A stretch of 64,000 nt of DNA, taken from Emticicia fluvialis (lineage in GTDB: Bacteria > Bacteroidota > Bacteroidia > Cytophagales > Spirosomataceae). The stretch lies in the NCBI RefSeq assembly GCF_024793945.1, contig NZ_JANUSD010000004.1, positions 62,001 to 126,000 of the forward strand. Reading direction: 5' to 3'. Of this stretch, positions 54,100 to 63,518 are shown piece by piece. Numbering within the stretch: the first letter of the stretch is position 1; every line of letters starts with the position of its first letter. Made by a program: the position numbers and the translations under genes. Under the pieces are notes generated by a model that saw nothing but the letters and a program-made list of their open reading frames with translations, had not been told where the DNA came from and did not search any database.

Positions 54100-54768
54100 A
54101 TGGCTTCTCAGATAAACGTAATTGTAACAGGCGCCACTGGCATGGTAGGCGAGGGGGTTCTGCATGAATGCCTTTTACATAAGGAAGTGGCTCAGGTATT
54201 GGTTATTAACAGAAAGCCTTGTGGTGTGCAGCACCCTAAGTTAAAAGAAATTATTCATAATGATTTTCATGATTTTTCTGCAATTGAATCTCAACTGACT
54301 GGATACAACGCCTGCTTTTTTTGTCTGGGGGTTTCGTCTGTGGGCATGAAAGAAGAGCAGTATTACAAACTTACCTATTCGTTAACCATACATGTAGCCT
54401 CTACATTAGCAAAACTTAATCCGGACATGACATTCTGCTATGTTTCAGGTTCAGGTACTGACAGCACCGAGGCTGGCCGGTTAATGTGGGCCCGAGTAAA
54501 AGGAAAAACCGAAAATGATTTGGCGAAATTGCCATTCAGGCAAGTGTTTAACTTTCGTCCTGCGGCTATTGAAGCCACCAGAGGCCTTAAAAATGTGCTG
54601 CCATATTATAAATACTTTAGCTGGCTTTTTCCGGTTGTTAAGTTATTTGCCCCAAACGCAGTTGTGAAACTCAGTGAAGTAGGTTTGGCTATGATTAACA
54701 CAGTAACAAAAGGGTATGAAAAGCAGATTCTGGAAGTAAGCGATATAAAAATACGGGCAGCCAGATAA
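54100..54768 (+). CDS. Small NAD(P)-binding oxidoreductase-like protein (atypical SDR)
   Basis: 222 residues, cytoplasmic. The nucleotide-binding loop GATGMVGEGV (11-20) opens a Rossmann fold; the family resembles HTATIP2-like or NmrA-like atypical short-chain dehydrogenases. FCLGVSSVGMKEEQYYKLTY and FCYVSGSGTDSTEAGRLMWARVKGKTE hold the SSG/YxxxK-like region, though the tyrosine of the catalytic pair is not clear. Function unknown; possibly a sensor of the NADPH state rather than an enzyme. Confidence 0.8.
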   Translation: MASQINVIVTGATGMVGEGVLHECLLHKEVAQVLVINRKPCGVQHPKLKEIIHNDFHDFSAIESQLTGYNACFFCLGVSSVGMKEEQYYKLTYSLTIHVASTLAKLNPDMTFCYVSGSGTDSTEAGRLMWARVKGKTENDLAKLPFRQVFNFRPAAIEATRGLKNVLPYYKYFSWLFPVVKLFAPNAVVKLSEVGLAMINTVTKGYEKQILEVSDIKIRAAR

Positions 54769-54772
54769 AAGA

Positions 54773-54803
54773 AAAGTCTCGCTAAAACAGAGAGACTTTC
54801 TTG
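54773..54803. terminator. Terminator between the SDR-like and outer-membrane protein genes
   Basis: AAAGTCTC (54773-54780) pairs with GAGACTTT (54792-54799) over an 11-base loop; the flanks are A-rich to the left and T-rich to the right, so it can act in both directions. Confidence 0.6.
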
Positions 54804-54835
54804 CATTTAACCAACAGTTACATTTCTGTAAATGC

Positions 54836-55453
54836 TTAAATAATCTTTAGAGCAAGTGTTAATTGCCAGCCACTTGCTTTCTGGCTAAACTGAGCATTGT
54901 TTTGCAGGTTCAGGGCAGATATCTCAGACAAACTACCTTCTTTTCGCAGGTCTATATCAAATCTTAAAAGCTTAATGCCTACACCAACCTGATACCCAAA
55001 GGTGGCTTTTTTCATAGCTTCATCAAAACTGCCTGATGAATAGCCCTTAATGGCGTCTTTCAGGCTTTGGTCTTCGCTAACTTTAAAAGTGGCTACCGGG
55101 CCACCCATAATGCGTATAAATTTAAATACTTTTACACCCAGCAGAACAGGTACATCAATGTTACTGTATTTATACTTTACTTTGCCAATGTTCTGCACTT
55201 CAATGGTGCCGCCGCGTTGGGCAAATAATACTTCCGGTTGTAGAAACAACTTATTACCGACACGACCAAAGGCACCAAAAACATAGCCTGTCTGGGTATC
55301 AAGGCTTTCTTTTATATTGGTTTCCATGTTTCCGGCATCGGTATAAACCTTATTGAAGTTTACACCGCCTTTAATTCCTATACCAGACTGAGCCACGGCA
55401 GAGGTATAACAGGTAATAAGAGCAAAAAGACCAAGCAATTTGATTTTTTTCAT
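54836..55453 (-). CDS. Outer-membrane beta-barrel protein (porin-like family)
   Basis: 205 residues from the ATG at 55453 (MKKIKLLGLFALITCYTSAVAQ). The mature start SGIGIKGGVNFNKVYTDAG and the strand FLQPEVLFAQRGGTIE are typical of PorT-like or OmpA-barrel eight-stranded proteins, which end in an aromatic or aliphatic strand (GWQLTLALKII). It is the type of small barrel found many times in Bacteroidota genomes. No function can be assigned. Confidence 0.82.
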   Translation of the reverse strand: MKKIKLLGLFALITCYTSAVAQSGIGIKGGVNFNKVYTDAGNMETNIKESLDTQTGYVFGAFGRVGNKLFLQPEVLFAQRGGTIEVQNIGKVKYKYSNIDVPVLLGVKVFKFIRIMGGPVATFKVSEDQSLKDAIKGYSSGSFDEAMKKATFGYQVGVGIKLLRFDIDLRKEGSLSEISALNLQNNAQFSQKASGWQLTLALKII

Positions 55454-55681
55454 AAAGTTTTTTGTTAAAATGTTGGCAATGAACAATGATTTTGTTTCTG
55501 ACTGTAAAGTTGAATCATCAATATTTCTGTAATGATTAACGATAATCAATTTCAAAATTGTATTATTAAACTCATTTTCCAAACTGAATGTTACCAGTTT
55601 TTTATTTAACAGCCAAAACGTATTTATTTTATATAACAATTGTGTATCTGCATAAACTTTAAAAATTTAATAGAAATCTAA

Positions 55682-57061
55682 ATGGCAAAAATCAGAACCG
55701 CATACTTCTGTCAGAATTGTGGCTATAATTCACCTAAATGGTTAGGTCGTTGCCCATCCTGCGGTGAGTGGAACACCCTGGTTGAGGAGGTTCTCACAAA
55801 AGAAGAACCCGAGAAAGGTAACTGGAAGTTCTCAACATCTGGCGCACCCAAAACGGCCAGTAAGCCTAAAACCCTGGCTGAGATTTCAAAACATGAAAGA
55901 TACAGAATCATAACTGAGGATAATGAGTTAAATCGTGTGCTTGGCGGTGGGCTGGTACCGGGCTCGTTGGTTTTAATTGGCGGAGAACCGGGCATTGGTA
56001 AGTCTACCCTAATGCTTCAGATAGCACTAGGGTTGCAAGATTATACGGTATTGTATGTGTCGGGCGAAGAAAGCGAGCAGCAGATAAAAATGCGTGCCGA
56101 ACGAATGGGTATCATGAACGAGCGCTGTTACATTCTGAATGAAACTTCTACTGACAATATTTTCAGACAAATAGAGTTGACAGAACCAGATATTGTAGTA
56201 GTAGATTCTATTCAGACACTTACTTCTCCTTTAATCGAATCAGGTGCCGGGAGTGTATCGCAGGTGAAGGAATGCACTGCAGAGCTAATGAAGTTCTCGA
56301 AAGAATCTGATACGCCGGTTATAATGATAGGGCATATAACCAAAGACGGCTCTTTGGCCGGGCCTAAAGTACTTGAGCACATGGTAGATACCGTTCTGCA
56401 ATTTGAAGGCGACAGGCACATGACTTACCGCATACTGCGTACCACCAAAAACCGATTTGGCAGTACCTCTGAACTGGGCATTTATGAAATGCAGAGCGAA
56501 GGGCTCAGGCAGGTGAGTAATCCATCAGAAATATTGATTTCGCAGCGCGAAGAAGACCTGAGTGGCATTACCATTGCTGCCATGCTGGAAGGTAACCGCC
56601 CCTTACTGATTGAGATACAGTCTTTAGTTAGTGCGGCTACTTATGGTACGCCTCAAAGAACCAGCAATGGTTTTGATAGCAGGCGTTTACAGATGCTATT
56701 AGCCGTTCTTGAAAAAAGAGGGGGATTCAGGTTGGGTACTCAGGATGTATTTCTGAATATTGCAGGTGGGCTGAAGGTGGAAGACCCGGCCATTGATCTG
56801 GCCATTTGCACATCACTGGTGTCGTCATTTGAAGACCTAAGCGTGCCTCATTTGTTTTGTTTTGCCGCAGAGGTGGGTCTTGGCGGAGAGGTACGCGCGG
56901 TAAACAGAATAGAAAACCGCATTACTGAAGCTGAAAAACTGGGTTTTACCAAGATATTTATTTCAAAGTTTAATATGAAAGGTTTGAATCCGAAAAACTA
57001 TAAGATAGAAATTTTTGCTGCCAGTAAACTGGAAGAGGTTTTTACTGAGCTTTTCGGATAA
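55682..57061 (+). CDS. radA: DNA repair protein RadA/Sms
   Basis: DnaB-like ATPase that drives branch migration in recombination; cytoplasmic. 459 residues. A zinc finger has C10, C13, C24 and C27. Walker A is GGEPGIGKST at 100-109, and the RadA signature KNRFG is near residue 258. The C-terminal Lon-protease-like domain (FLNIAGGLKVEDPAIDLAIC) lacks the catalytic serine, as in all RadA proteins. The ATG at 55682 is the natural start. The upstream region shared with the divergent barrel gene has no clear TAnnTTTG box. Confidence 0.97.
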   Translation: MAKIRTAYFCQNCGYNSPKWLGRCPSCGEWNTLVEEVLTKEEPEKGNWKFSTSGAPKTASKPKTLAEISKHERYRIITEDNELNRVLGGGLVPGSLVLIGGEPGIGKSTLMLQIALGLQDYTVLYVSGEESEQQIKMRAERMGIMNERCYILNETSTDNIFRQIELTEPDIVVVDSIQTLTSPLIESGAGSVSQVKECTAELMKFSKESDTPVIMIGHITKDGSLAGPKVLEHMVDTVLQFEGDRHMTYRILRTTKNRFGSTSELGIYEMQSEGLRQVSNPSEILISQREEDLSGITIAAMLEGNRPLLIEIQSLVSAATYGTPQRTSNGFDSRRLQMLLAVLEKRGGFRLGTQDVFLNIAGGLKVEDPAIDLAICTSLVSSFEDLSVPHLFCFAAEVGLGGEVRAVNRIENRITEAEKLGFTKIFISKFNMKGLNPKNYKIEIFAASKLEEVFTELFG

Positions 57062-57117
57062 CAAAAGTTTTTACCGATATGAGCCTGCTGAGGCAACTCG
57101 CTGGCTCATGCTTTTGT
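57061..57117. terminator. Nested hairpin between convergent radA and peptidase genes
   Basis: ATGAGCC (57079-57085) pairs with GGCTCAT (57103-57109), with an inner GAG-GCAA-CTC, and ACAAAAG (57061-57067) with CTTTTGT (57111-57117) further out. It follows the radA stop directly. A short T-run on the plus side suits radA. Confidence 0.6.
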
Positions 57118-57140
57118 CAATCCGGTATTTGATTGTTTTG

Positions 57141-59114
57141 TTATCTGACAGCCAGAACTTTTGCCTGCGAGTACCCACCACAGGAAAGTCTGATAACATA
57201 ATTGCCAGCAGGCAAGTTTTGCAACTCAATTTTTCTTGAATACTTTCCTGCGCTTAGTTTTTCATCAGGCAAGGCTTTTATTTTTTTGCCTGATGAATCA
57301 AAAACAGAAATGGATAAACTGGTATTTTGTTTGATTGAGAAATCTACCGATACTTCGTCTGCCGCCGGGTTAGGCAATATTTTCCAGTCAACAAAATTGA
57401 CCTTTGGTTCTACTCCTGTAAGCGAGGGCCTTTCTTCTTTTACATTTTTCAGAATCTTGTTTTCAGGGTCAAAAATAACTTCAAGAACCTCGTCTTTCAG
57501 ATTCGGAACTTCAATTTGAAAGGTTTCTTTATCTACAAAAACAGTAGTGGTAAATTCTGTTGAAGAAGTAACAATTTTAATATCTACCGGCATAGTAAAA
57601 TACGCTGGTGTTGTATTTTTTTCCTGCGTTATTTTTAAGGTTAAGGTCGTTGTTCCGTCAGCAGTCGGCCTGACATCCCAGGCATAAGTATAAACCGGGA
57701 AATTCTCTCCGTATATCCATTGCTTAAAAAAGTAATCCAGATTTAAGCCAGTGGTGCTTTCGGCAATCTTCTGAAAATCTTCAGTGGTGGCTGACTGATA
57801 AGCTAGCGGTGAGTTAAGGTAATTCTGCAATATTTTAAAGAATTTATCATCGCCCACTATTCCTCTTAGCATGTGCAGTACCACCGAACCTTTGGCGTAG
57901 GTTCTGTTATAGTTAAAAATCTGGTTTTCGTCTTTGGTGTTCTGCACATAGATGCTGCCAATAGCTTTTTTTGCATAAATCATATTTGAGTTGATGTCTG
58001 CCTGATAACCTGCTTTGCCGCCGGTTGCCTCTGCATAAATTGACTCGCTGAAATTGGCAAATCCTTCGTTTAGCCAGATGTGTTCCCAACTTTTGCAGGT
58101 AATTTTATTGCCAAACCATTGATGCGCCAGCTCATGCGCCACAAGGCTGCTTTCAAAGTTCCCCATTGAGCTGCAGGTCTGGTGTTCCATGCCACCGCTT
58201 ATTTTGCATTGGGCATGACCATATTTTTCTTTTATAAAGGGGTACTGCCCGTATTTTTCGGTGAAAATCTTCAGCATGGCAGGCGTTTTGTCGAGCTGTT
58301 CTTTTACGGCAGGCGACAAATACTCCGGATATACATAATGCGTAACAGCCATTGAATCGTCAGGCGCGTATCTGAAATAATTTTTGTATTCTGTATAGTT
58401 GGTACAGGCAATAGAAATTAGATAGTGGGCAATGGCGTATCTGTTCTTCCATTGGTAGGTACGCGTTCCGTCTGAATTATCAGTTACCTGCCCAAGAACC
58501 CCATTTGAAACAGATACAAATTCTTTGGGCATAGTTACCCAAACATCAGAAGAGTCGGCTTTGTCAGCCGGGGTGTCCTTACAGGGAAACCAGCCAGGCG
58601 CACCATAAGGTTCGCTGAGTGTAGAAACAATTGGGGCGGGGTTTATTGTGCCATGTGTGCCAAAACTGAAACTACCAAAACCCGTGTTAGCCGGGTAACC
58701 TCTGTAGAAAACAATTATTGTAACATTTTCATTTTCAGAGTAAGGGTAATCAAAATAAATATAGAGTCGGGAATCTGCCTGATTGAAAGCCAGTTTTTTG
58801 CTGCCGAGTTTAATTGAATCAACCTTCATATTATTGTTCAGGTCAAGAAAACAATCTCCAATGGTTTTTACGGTTTTAAAGCCGATGGCTGCCTCGCCTT
58901 TCAGGTATTTTTGTGCATAAGAGATATCCAGATTCAGCTTGTAATAGCCAATATCAATGGTTTCGTCGCCAGTGTAAGCGGTTACACCGATACGAGCATT
59001 TTTTTTAAATGCTGCCTGCTTGGTAATCGCACAACTTTGCCCACCTATTAAGGTTTGGGCAGACGCAAACAGCGGCAAAAGTAAAATAGCCAGCAACAAA
59101 AAACGGTTTCTCAT
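57141..59114 (-). CDS. M1-family metallo-aminopeptidase with T9SS sorting domain
   Basis: Secreted zinc aminopeptidase, 657 residues. A signal peptide (RNRFLLLAILLLPLFASAQ) and beta-rich N-terminal domain precede the catalytic domain: GGMEHQT (the GxMEN-type substrate motif) near 311-317, then HELAHQWFGN (325-334) and WLNEGFANF with the third zinc ligand. The last 80 residues (from about WKILPNPAADEVSVDFSI to GYSQAKVLAV) are a type A C-terminal domain of the type IX secretion system, so the enzyme is exported across the outer membrane. It lies 12 bases after a TonB-dependent receptor gene on the same strand. Confidence 0.95.
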   Translation of the reverse strand: MRNRFLLLAILLLPLFASAQTLIGGQSCAITKQAAFKKNARIGVTAYTGDETIDIGYYKLNLDISYAQKYLKGEAAIGFKTVKTIGDCFLDLNNNMKVDSIKLGSKKLAFNQADSRLYIYFDYPYSENENVTIIVFYRGYPANTGFGSFSFGTHGTINPAPIVSTLSEPYGAPGWFPCKDTPADKADSSDVWVTMPKEFVSVSNGVLGQVTDNSDGTRTYQWKNRYAIAHYLISIACTNYTEYKNYFRYAPDDSMAVTHYVYPEYLSPAVKEQLDKTPAMLKIFTEKYGQYPFIKEKYGHAQCKISGGMEHQTCSSMGNFESSLVAHELAHQWFGNKITCKSWEHIWLNEGFANFSESIYAEATGGKAGYQADINSNMIYAKKAIGSIYVQNTKDENQIFNYNRTYAKGSVVLHMLRGIVGDDKFFKILQNYLNSPLAYQSATTEDFQKIAESTTGLNLDYFFKQWIYGENFPVYTYAWDVRPTADGTTTLTLKITQEKNTTPAYFTMPVDIKIVTSSTEFTTTVFVDKETFQIEVPNLKDEVLEVIFDPENKILKNVKEERPSLTGVEPKVNFVDWKILPNPAADEVSVDFSIKQNTSLSISVFDSSGKKIKALPDEKLSAGKYSRKIELQNLPAGNYVIRLSCGGYSQAKVLAVR

Positions 59115-59126
59115 GTTTTTAGTAAA

Positions 59127-61472
59127 TCAGAATTCCCAACGGTAACTTAGAATCGGTATAAGGCCTAATTGATATTGTTTCACCACTTTTTTCTGATACA
59201 CATCATAATAGCTGTAGGCTATGTTCTGATGCCCTGCTACATTTTGCAGGTCTAAAGCCAGGGTGCGAGCGTATTTTTGTTTAGATTTTTTCAGGTAAAT
59301 CCGTAAATCAGGTCTGAAATAATCAGGCTGTTTAATGGTGAAAGCTTTGCTGGTCTCGTAAACAGCCTGGCCATCCCTTTGTGAAAGTGTCTCATTAATT
59401 GGTGTTTCATAAAATCCACCTAACCAGATTACCCGTATGCTTGCGCCAATGGTGCGGTCTTTACTTCTGCTCCACTCTTTACCTGCCGTCAGGTTAAAGA
59501 TATGCTTGCCGTTATAGCGGCTATTTCTTTTTATACCGTCTCCGCCTATATATGTTGCATTGTAAAGTGTTCCGTTTACAAGGGTATAAAATCCATTAGT
59601 AAGATATTGCTGATAAGTAAGTTCAATACCATAGTTTTGGCCGGTTCCTTTATTTTGCAAAGGGTCTCCTGAAAAATCCTCAACCAGATTTAAGGTTGAA
59701 AAGGTACCGTCTCCTTCCTGAGCTGACTGCATTGTGGAAACCTTAACCGGCGCATTAAATATTTTCTGATAAAACAATTCAGTTTTAAAATAAGAACCGC
59801 TTTTAAAATAATACTGGTGGCTTAGTACATAATGATGTGCTTTGGTGAAATTGAGGCCAAGGTTTTTATTGATTTGAGAACTGGGGTCAATACCAAAATA
59901 TACCTGCGGTAATTGTAACTGGCTGTGCAGGCCGTAAGCTATACTTAAAGATTGGTTGGTAGTTAATTGATAACCAACTGAAACCCGAGGTTCAAGGGAT
60001 TGGGTTTTGTTAACTGTATAATTCAGATAATGTAAACCGATGTTTGCGGTTAATTTGTAGACAGGTGTCAGCTGCCAGTTTGCGTAAGGTTGTAACACAT
60101 AGCCGTTGCCTTTGCCTAGAGCTTCTTTATTGCCCGATTGTGAATAGATCGCATCAGACTGATGTGTGATAAAAGCGCCGACTTTCAATAAGTTTTTTGA
60201 GTTTATTTTATAGCTCAAGGCACTGGAAACTGAGATTCTACTTTTGGTTACACTGTCTGATTGGGTTAACTGTCTTTGAAGAGTTGTTTTGTCGAGCATA
60301 TATCCTTTGCGCACACTTTCTAATCCGGAACCCACCAATACGGTTCTCCACAAAAGTTTGTTACCAATGTTTTTGCTATGCGTGGCACCCAAAGCACCCA
60401 TTTTGTTGGTGTAATTAATATCGTAACCGTCTTTCTGAACTTCCCATAAAGAGACATCACGGTTACCTTTAAAATAATTACTGCTGAGCCCGCTCATCCC
60501 AAAAATTGTAAACGAACCAGCTTTGGTGGTAGGTAATGAAATATTGAACGATAAATCCTGAAAAGTGATGTCTTCACCACCAAACGTTACCCCCATTAAT
60601 CCTAAAAGACCTGTAAATGAATAACGGTAATTAACCAGATAACTGCCATTTTTTTTAGTTTTACTGAATGGGCCTTCGGCAGCTACATCAAGGCCTATTA
60701 GTCCGGCCTGAGCTGTAAATTCGTGTTTCTGATTGTTTCCTTTTCTAAGGCGCATATCCATCACACCAGACAGTGCATTGCCATACTCAGCAGGAAAAGC
60801 TCCGGTAAGGAAGTTCATATTGCCCAGTAATTGGGCTGAAAGAATATTTACTCCGCCTGAGTTTTGCGTAACACGGTCGCTGAAAGTACCAGCATTACTC
60901 AGGTGGTTAGGGTTTACTATTTCAACGCCCTCCAGGCGCCATTGCATACCATTCGGAGAGTTACCACGAATAACCATTCCATTGGCCTGGTCATTTGAAT
61001 TGGCCACACCCGCATAGGCAGATGCCAGACGTGCAGGGTCCATGTATGTACCCGGATAGCGGAAAATCTGCTCTGTTGTAATCGTGTGTATGCTTGTAAG
61101 CGAGCCTGATAGGTTATTTGATGGTGCCTTTACCTGTGCTTCACCCAATAGTTTGGTGGCCTCTTGCAAGCGTATTTCAAGCACAATTTCTTTACCAGAT
61201 TCAACCAGTATTTCAGAGATGGTTTGCATTTCGTAACCAACTGAACTGATTTCTATCTGATAGCGCCCGACCTGCACTTTCTCAAGTCTGAAGTATCCGT
61301 TTTCGTCTGTCTTGGTTCCCTGTTTTGTGTTTTTTAAAGTTACACTGGCTGCAGCCAAAGGTTGTTCAGTATTGGTGTCGATTATTCTTCCACGAATGGT
61401 CTGGGTGGTTTGGGCATAAACGCAGGCAAAAGGTAAAATTATGATGAAAAACAGGAGAACTTTCTTAAACAT
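59127..61472 (-). CDS. TonB-dependent receptor with carboxypeptidase-like domain
   Basis: 781 residues. A signal peptide (FKKVLLFFIIILPFACVYAQ) is followed by a carboxypeptidase-regulatory-like domain (TIRGRIIDTNTEQPLAAAS), the plug (GMVIRGNSPNGMQWRLEGVE, FLTGAFPAEYGNALSGVMD) and the barrel, which ends LIPILSYRWEF. No N-terminal STN domain. The plug motif type is that of receptors paired with peptidases or transporters of peptides; the M1 aminopeptidase gene directly downstream supports peptide uptake, but this is inference. Confidence 0.9.
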   Translation of the reverse strand: MFKKVLLFFIIILPFACVYAQTTQTIRGRIIDTNTEQPLAAASVTLKNTKQGTKTDENGYFRLEKVQVGRYQIEISSVGYEMQTISEILVESGKEIVLEIRLQEATKLLGEAQVKAPSNNLSGSLTSIHTITTEQIFRYPGTYMDPARLASAYAGVANSNDQANGMVIRGNSPNGMQWRLEGVEIVNPNHLSNAGTFSDRVTQNSGGVNILSAQLLGNMNFLTGAFPAEYGNALSGVMDMRLRKGNNQKHEFTAQAGLIGLDVAAEGPFSKTKKNGSYLVNYRYSFTGLLGLMGVTFGGEDITFQDLSFNISLPTTKAGSFTIFGMSGLSSNYFKGNRDVSLWEVQKDGYDINYTNKMGALGATHSKNIGNKLLWRTVLVGSGLESVRKGYMLDKTTLQRQLTQSDSVTKSRISVSSALSYKINSKNLLKVGAFITHQSDAIYSQSGNKEALGKGNGYVLQPYANWQLTPVYKLTANIGLHYLNYTVNKTQSLEPRVSVGYQLTTNQSLSIAYGLHSQLQLPQVYFGIDPSSQINKNLGLNFTKAHHYVLSHQYYFKSGSYFKTELFYQKIFNAPVKVSTMQSAQEGDGTFSTLNLVEDFSGDPLQNKGTGQNYGIELTYQQYLTNGFYTLVNGTLYNATYIGGDGIKRNSRYNGKHIFNLTAGKEWSRSKDRTIGASIRVIWLGGFYETPINETLSQRDGQAVYETSKAFTIKQPDYFRPDLRIYLKKSKQKYARTLALDLQNVAGHQNIAYSYYDVYQKKVVKQYQLGLIPILSYRWEF

Positions 61473-61926
61473 TTGATTGTGTAGTTGAAATATAAGCGTA
61501 CTTTAAAAACATAACAATGCCCGAAGGGGAAACAAAAGCCTGAGGCTAATTGCCCTTGTTACAAATTGCTGCAAATCTACATAAATCCAGTTTCAGAACA
61601 TTGTTTTTTTGCCGTCATGATTCATAAATGTTCAGTATGCTTTATCATTTAGGGGCATACAATAATTGAACCCCATCTTAATTTTTTTCATATACAAATT
61701 TATCATACTCATTCACAGGTAGTTATGTGCCGCATTTAGACCAATCCGGATCCGCTTTTTATAAATGTGGTAGCTAAATTAACATTGATATTATACTCAA
61801 TTCGGGTAAATGTTGTAATATTGTACCCTCACAAACCTGACGCATTAGTCGGTTTTGAATTTTCCCTGTCTATTCTGTAGCCAGGTGCTGTGAAATACTT
61901 TGATACATTAAATTTTCATTTTTAGC
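61473..61926. other. 454-base divergent control region
   Basis: No gene is evident. It must hold the promoters of the receptor gene (minus) and of the flippase gene (plus). On the minus strand TAGATTTG at 61579-61572 is a good -7 box without a clear -33, and gives a leader of about 90 bases. On the plus strand only a TACTTTG near 61897 suggests a start for the flippase. Confidence 0.45.
61572..61579 (-). promoter_or_regulatory. -7 box of the third TonB-dependent receptor gene
   Basis: Minus-strand TAGATTTG (TAnnTTTG), about 100 bases before the ATG at 61472. Confidence 0.4.
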
Positions 61927-63453
61927 TTGACGAACTCAGCAAAAATCGCAAAGAACACCTTCTTTCTTTATATCCGTATGTTTTTTACTTTGGGTGTGGG
62001 CTTGTACTCATCCAGAATCTCACTCAACGTTTTAGGTTTTGAAGACTACGGCTTGTATGATTTGATAACGGGTGTGGTTATGGTTTTTAGCTTTTTGCAA
62101 AGTTCTTTGATGGTTACCTCTACACGTTTTTTTAATCTGGCTCTTTCTGAGAATAATAGTGCTCACCTGAAAGATGTTTTCGGTAGTGCATTATATCTGC
62201 ACCGTCAGTTTGCATTAATTCTTTTTTTAGCATCTGAAACCCTGGGCATTTGGTTCTTGAACTACCGATTAAATATATCTGATTCAAAATTGCTTGAGGC
62301 AAATATTCTCTTTCAGTTTTCAACGTTAAGTCTTATGTTTCTGGTAACCCAGATTCCGTATCAGTCAATCATTCTGGCCAGAGAAAAAATGTTAGCATTT
62401 GCTTACATTTCGGTTCTAGAAGCCCTGCTAAAGCTATTGGTACCCTTTGCACTTTTATGGGTGAGCCACATTCAATATAAGGTTGCTATTTACGGTGGTC
62501 TGGTTTTCTCGGTTGGCGTTGTAATCAGATTGATTTACATGAATTATTGCCGTAATGAATTTCAGGAAACAAGAACAACAGCTGTTGGCAATAAAGATAT
62601 AGTAAAAAAAATGAGGACCTTCTTTGGATGGGACCTCTACAAGAAATTCAGTGAAATTCTGCTGGTTCAAGGTGTTAAGGTCAATCTTAATTTGTTTTAT
62701 GGTGTAATAATTAACTCGTCTGTTGCAATTGCCAACCAGGCTCAGGGTGGAATAGCCGCATTTGTAAATAATTTTACTTCGGCTATCAGACCGCAGACAA
62801 CACAAAGTTTTGTTACCAAAGAGTTCAAAAAGCTAAATGCAATTATTGATCAGGGTACACGAATAGGTTTTTTCTTGCTGTATGTAGTTTGTGTACCGGT
62901 TATTTTTAATGCAGATTTCGTTTTTTCGCTGTGGCTTGGCAACGTTCCTGGTTTTGCTGTGCCATTTTTTAAACTAGGCATTTGCGCAGTTCTTATCAGT
63001 GTAGTTACTTACCCCGTTTTGATGACTATTGAGGCCTCTGAAAAAATGAAATGGATGAGTTTTACCTGTGGTACCTTAAATATAATTGGCCTGATTGTAG
63101 GATACTATCTTTTGAAAGCCGGATATCCTGAAACAACTCCGTTTATAATTAAGATAATTATTGAGGCTGTTTTCTTTGTTTTTTATGTTGTATACCTGAA
63201 AAAAGTGGTTTATTATCAATTTCAGATTCGTCATTTTTTACTCAAAGTTATCTTACGCATTGCAACTGTTGTAATATGTTCCGTAACTTTGCTATACTGG
63301 TTTAATAATGCGGTTTTAGATGCTGAGTCTTTTATCCGGTTAATATTGAATTTTGTAATATGTTTATTTACAACCGTATTACTAGGTTTTAGAAAGTCTG
63401 AAATCAATTATGGTTTTAATCTAATTATTCTAAAGCTCAGGCAGAAGCGCTGA
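61927..63453 (+). CDS. Polysaccharide flippase (Wzx/MATE-like)
   Basis: 508 residues, about 12-14 hydrophobic helices, inner membrane. It would move lipid-linked oligosaccharide units to the periplasm. The start TNSAKIAKNTFFLYIRMFFTL after a TTG codon at 61927 fits the family N-terminus; a stop codon at 61909 and no ATG before 61978 leave TTG as the likely start. Family features include SRISLNVLGFEDYGLYDLITGV near 30-51 and ANQAQGGIAAFVNNFTSAIR near 270. It is followed by an EpsG-type polymerase, 65 bases on, in the same direction. Confidence 0.9.
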   Translation: MTNSAKIAKNTFFLYIRMFFTLGVGLYSSRISLNVLGFEDYGLYDLITGVVMVFSFLQSSLMVTSTRFFNLALSENNSAHLKDVFGSALYLHRQFALILFLASETLGIWFLNYRLNISDSKLLEANILFQFSTLSLMFLVTQIPYQSIILAREKMLAFAYISVLEALLKLLVPFALLWVSHIQYKVAIYGGLVFSVGVVIRLIYMNYCRNEFQETRTTAVGNKDIVKKMRTFFGWDLYKKFSEILLVQGVKVNLNLFYGVIINSSVAIANQAQGGIAAFVNNFTSAIRPQTTQSFVTKEFKKLNAIIDQGTRIGFFLLYVVCVPVIFNADFVFSLWLGNVPGFAVPFFKLGICAVLISVVTYPVLMTIEASEKMKWMSFTCGTLNIIGLIVGYYLLKAGYPETTPFIIKIIIEAVFFVFYVVYLKKVVYYQFQIRHFLLKVILRIATVVICSVTLLYWFNNAVLDAESFIRLILNFVICLFTTVLLGFRKSEINYGFNLIILKLRQKR

Positions 63454-63518
63454 ATACAATGATTTAAATATTGTTTGCCTATTCTTAAATTTAGAATCTG
63501 CGTTTTATTGATATTGTG

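Noticed and set aside
61479..61484. A GTGTAG near the start of the third TonB-dependent receptor gene
   Set aside because: A single copy with no neighbour at 10, 11 or 21 bases; the hexamer also occurs by chance inside several genes (for example in miaB and carB).
61734..61741. ATTTAGAC resembling half of the palindromes before the haem receptor
   Set aside because: It has no matching second half, and lies about 260 bases from the receptor start, outside the likely promoter.
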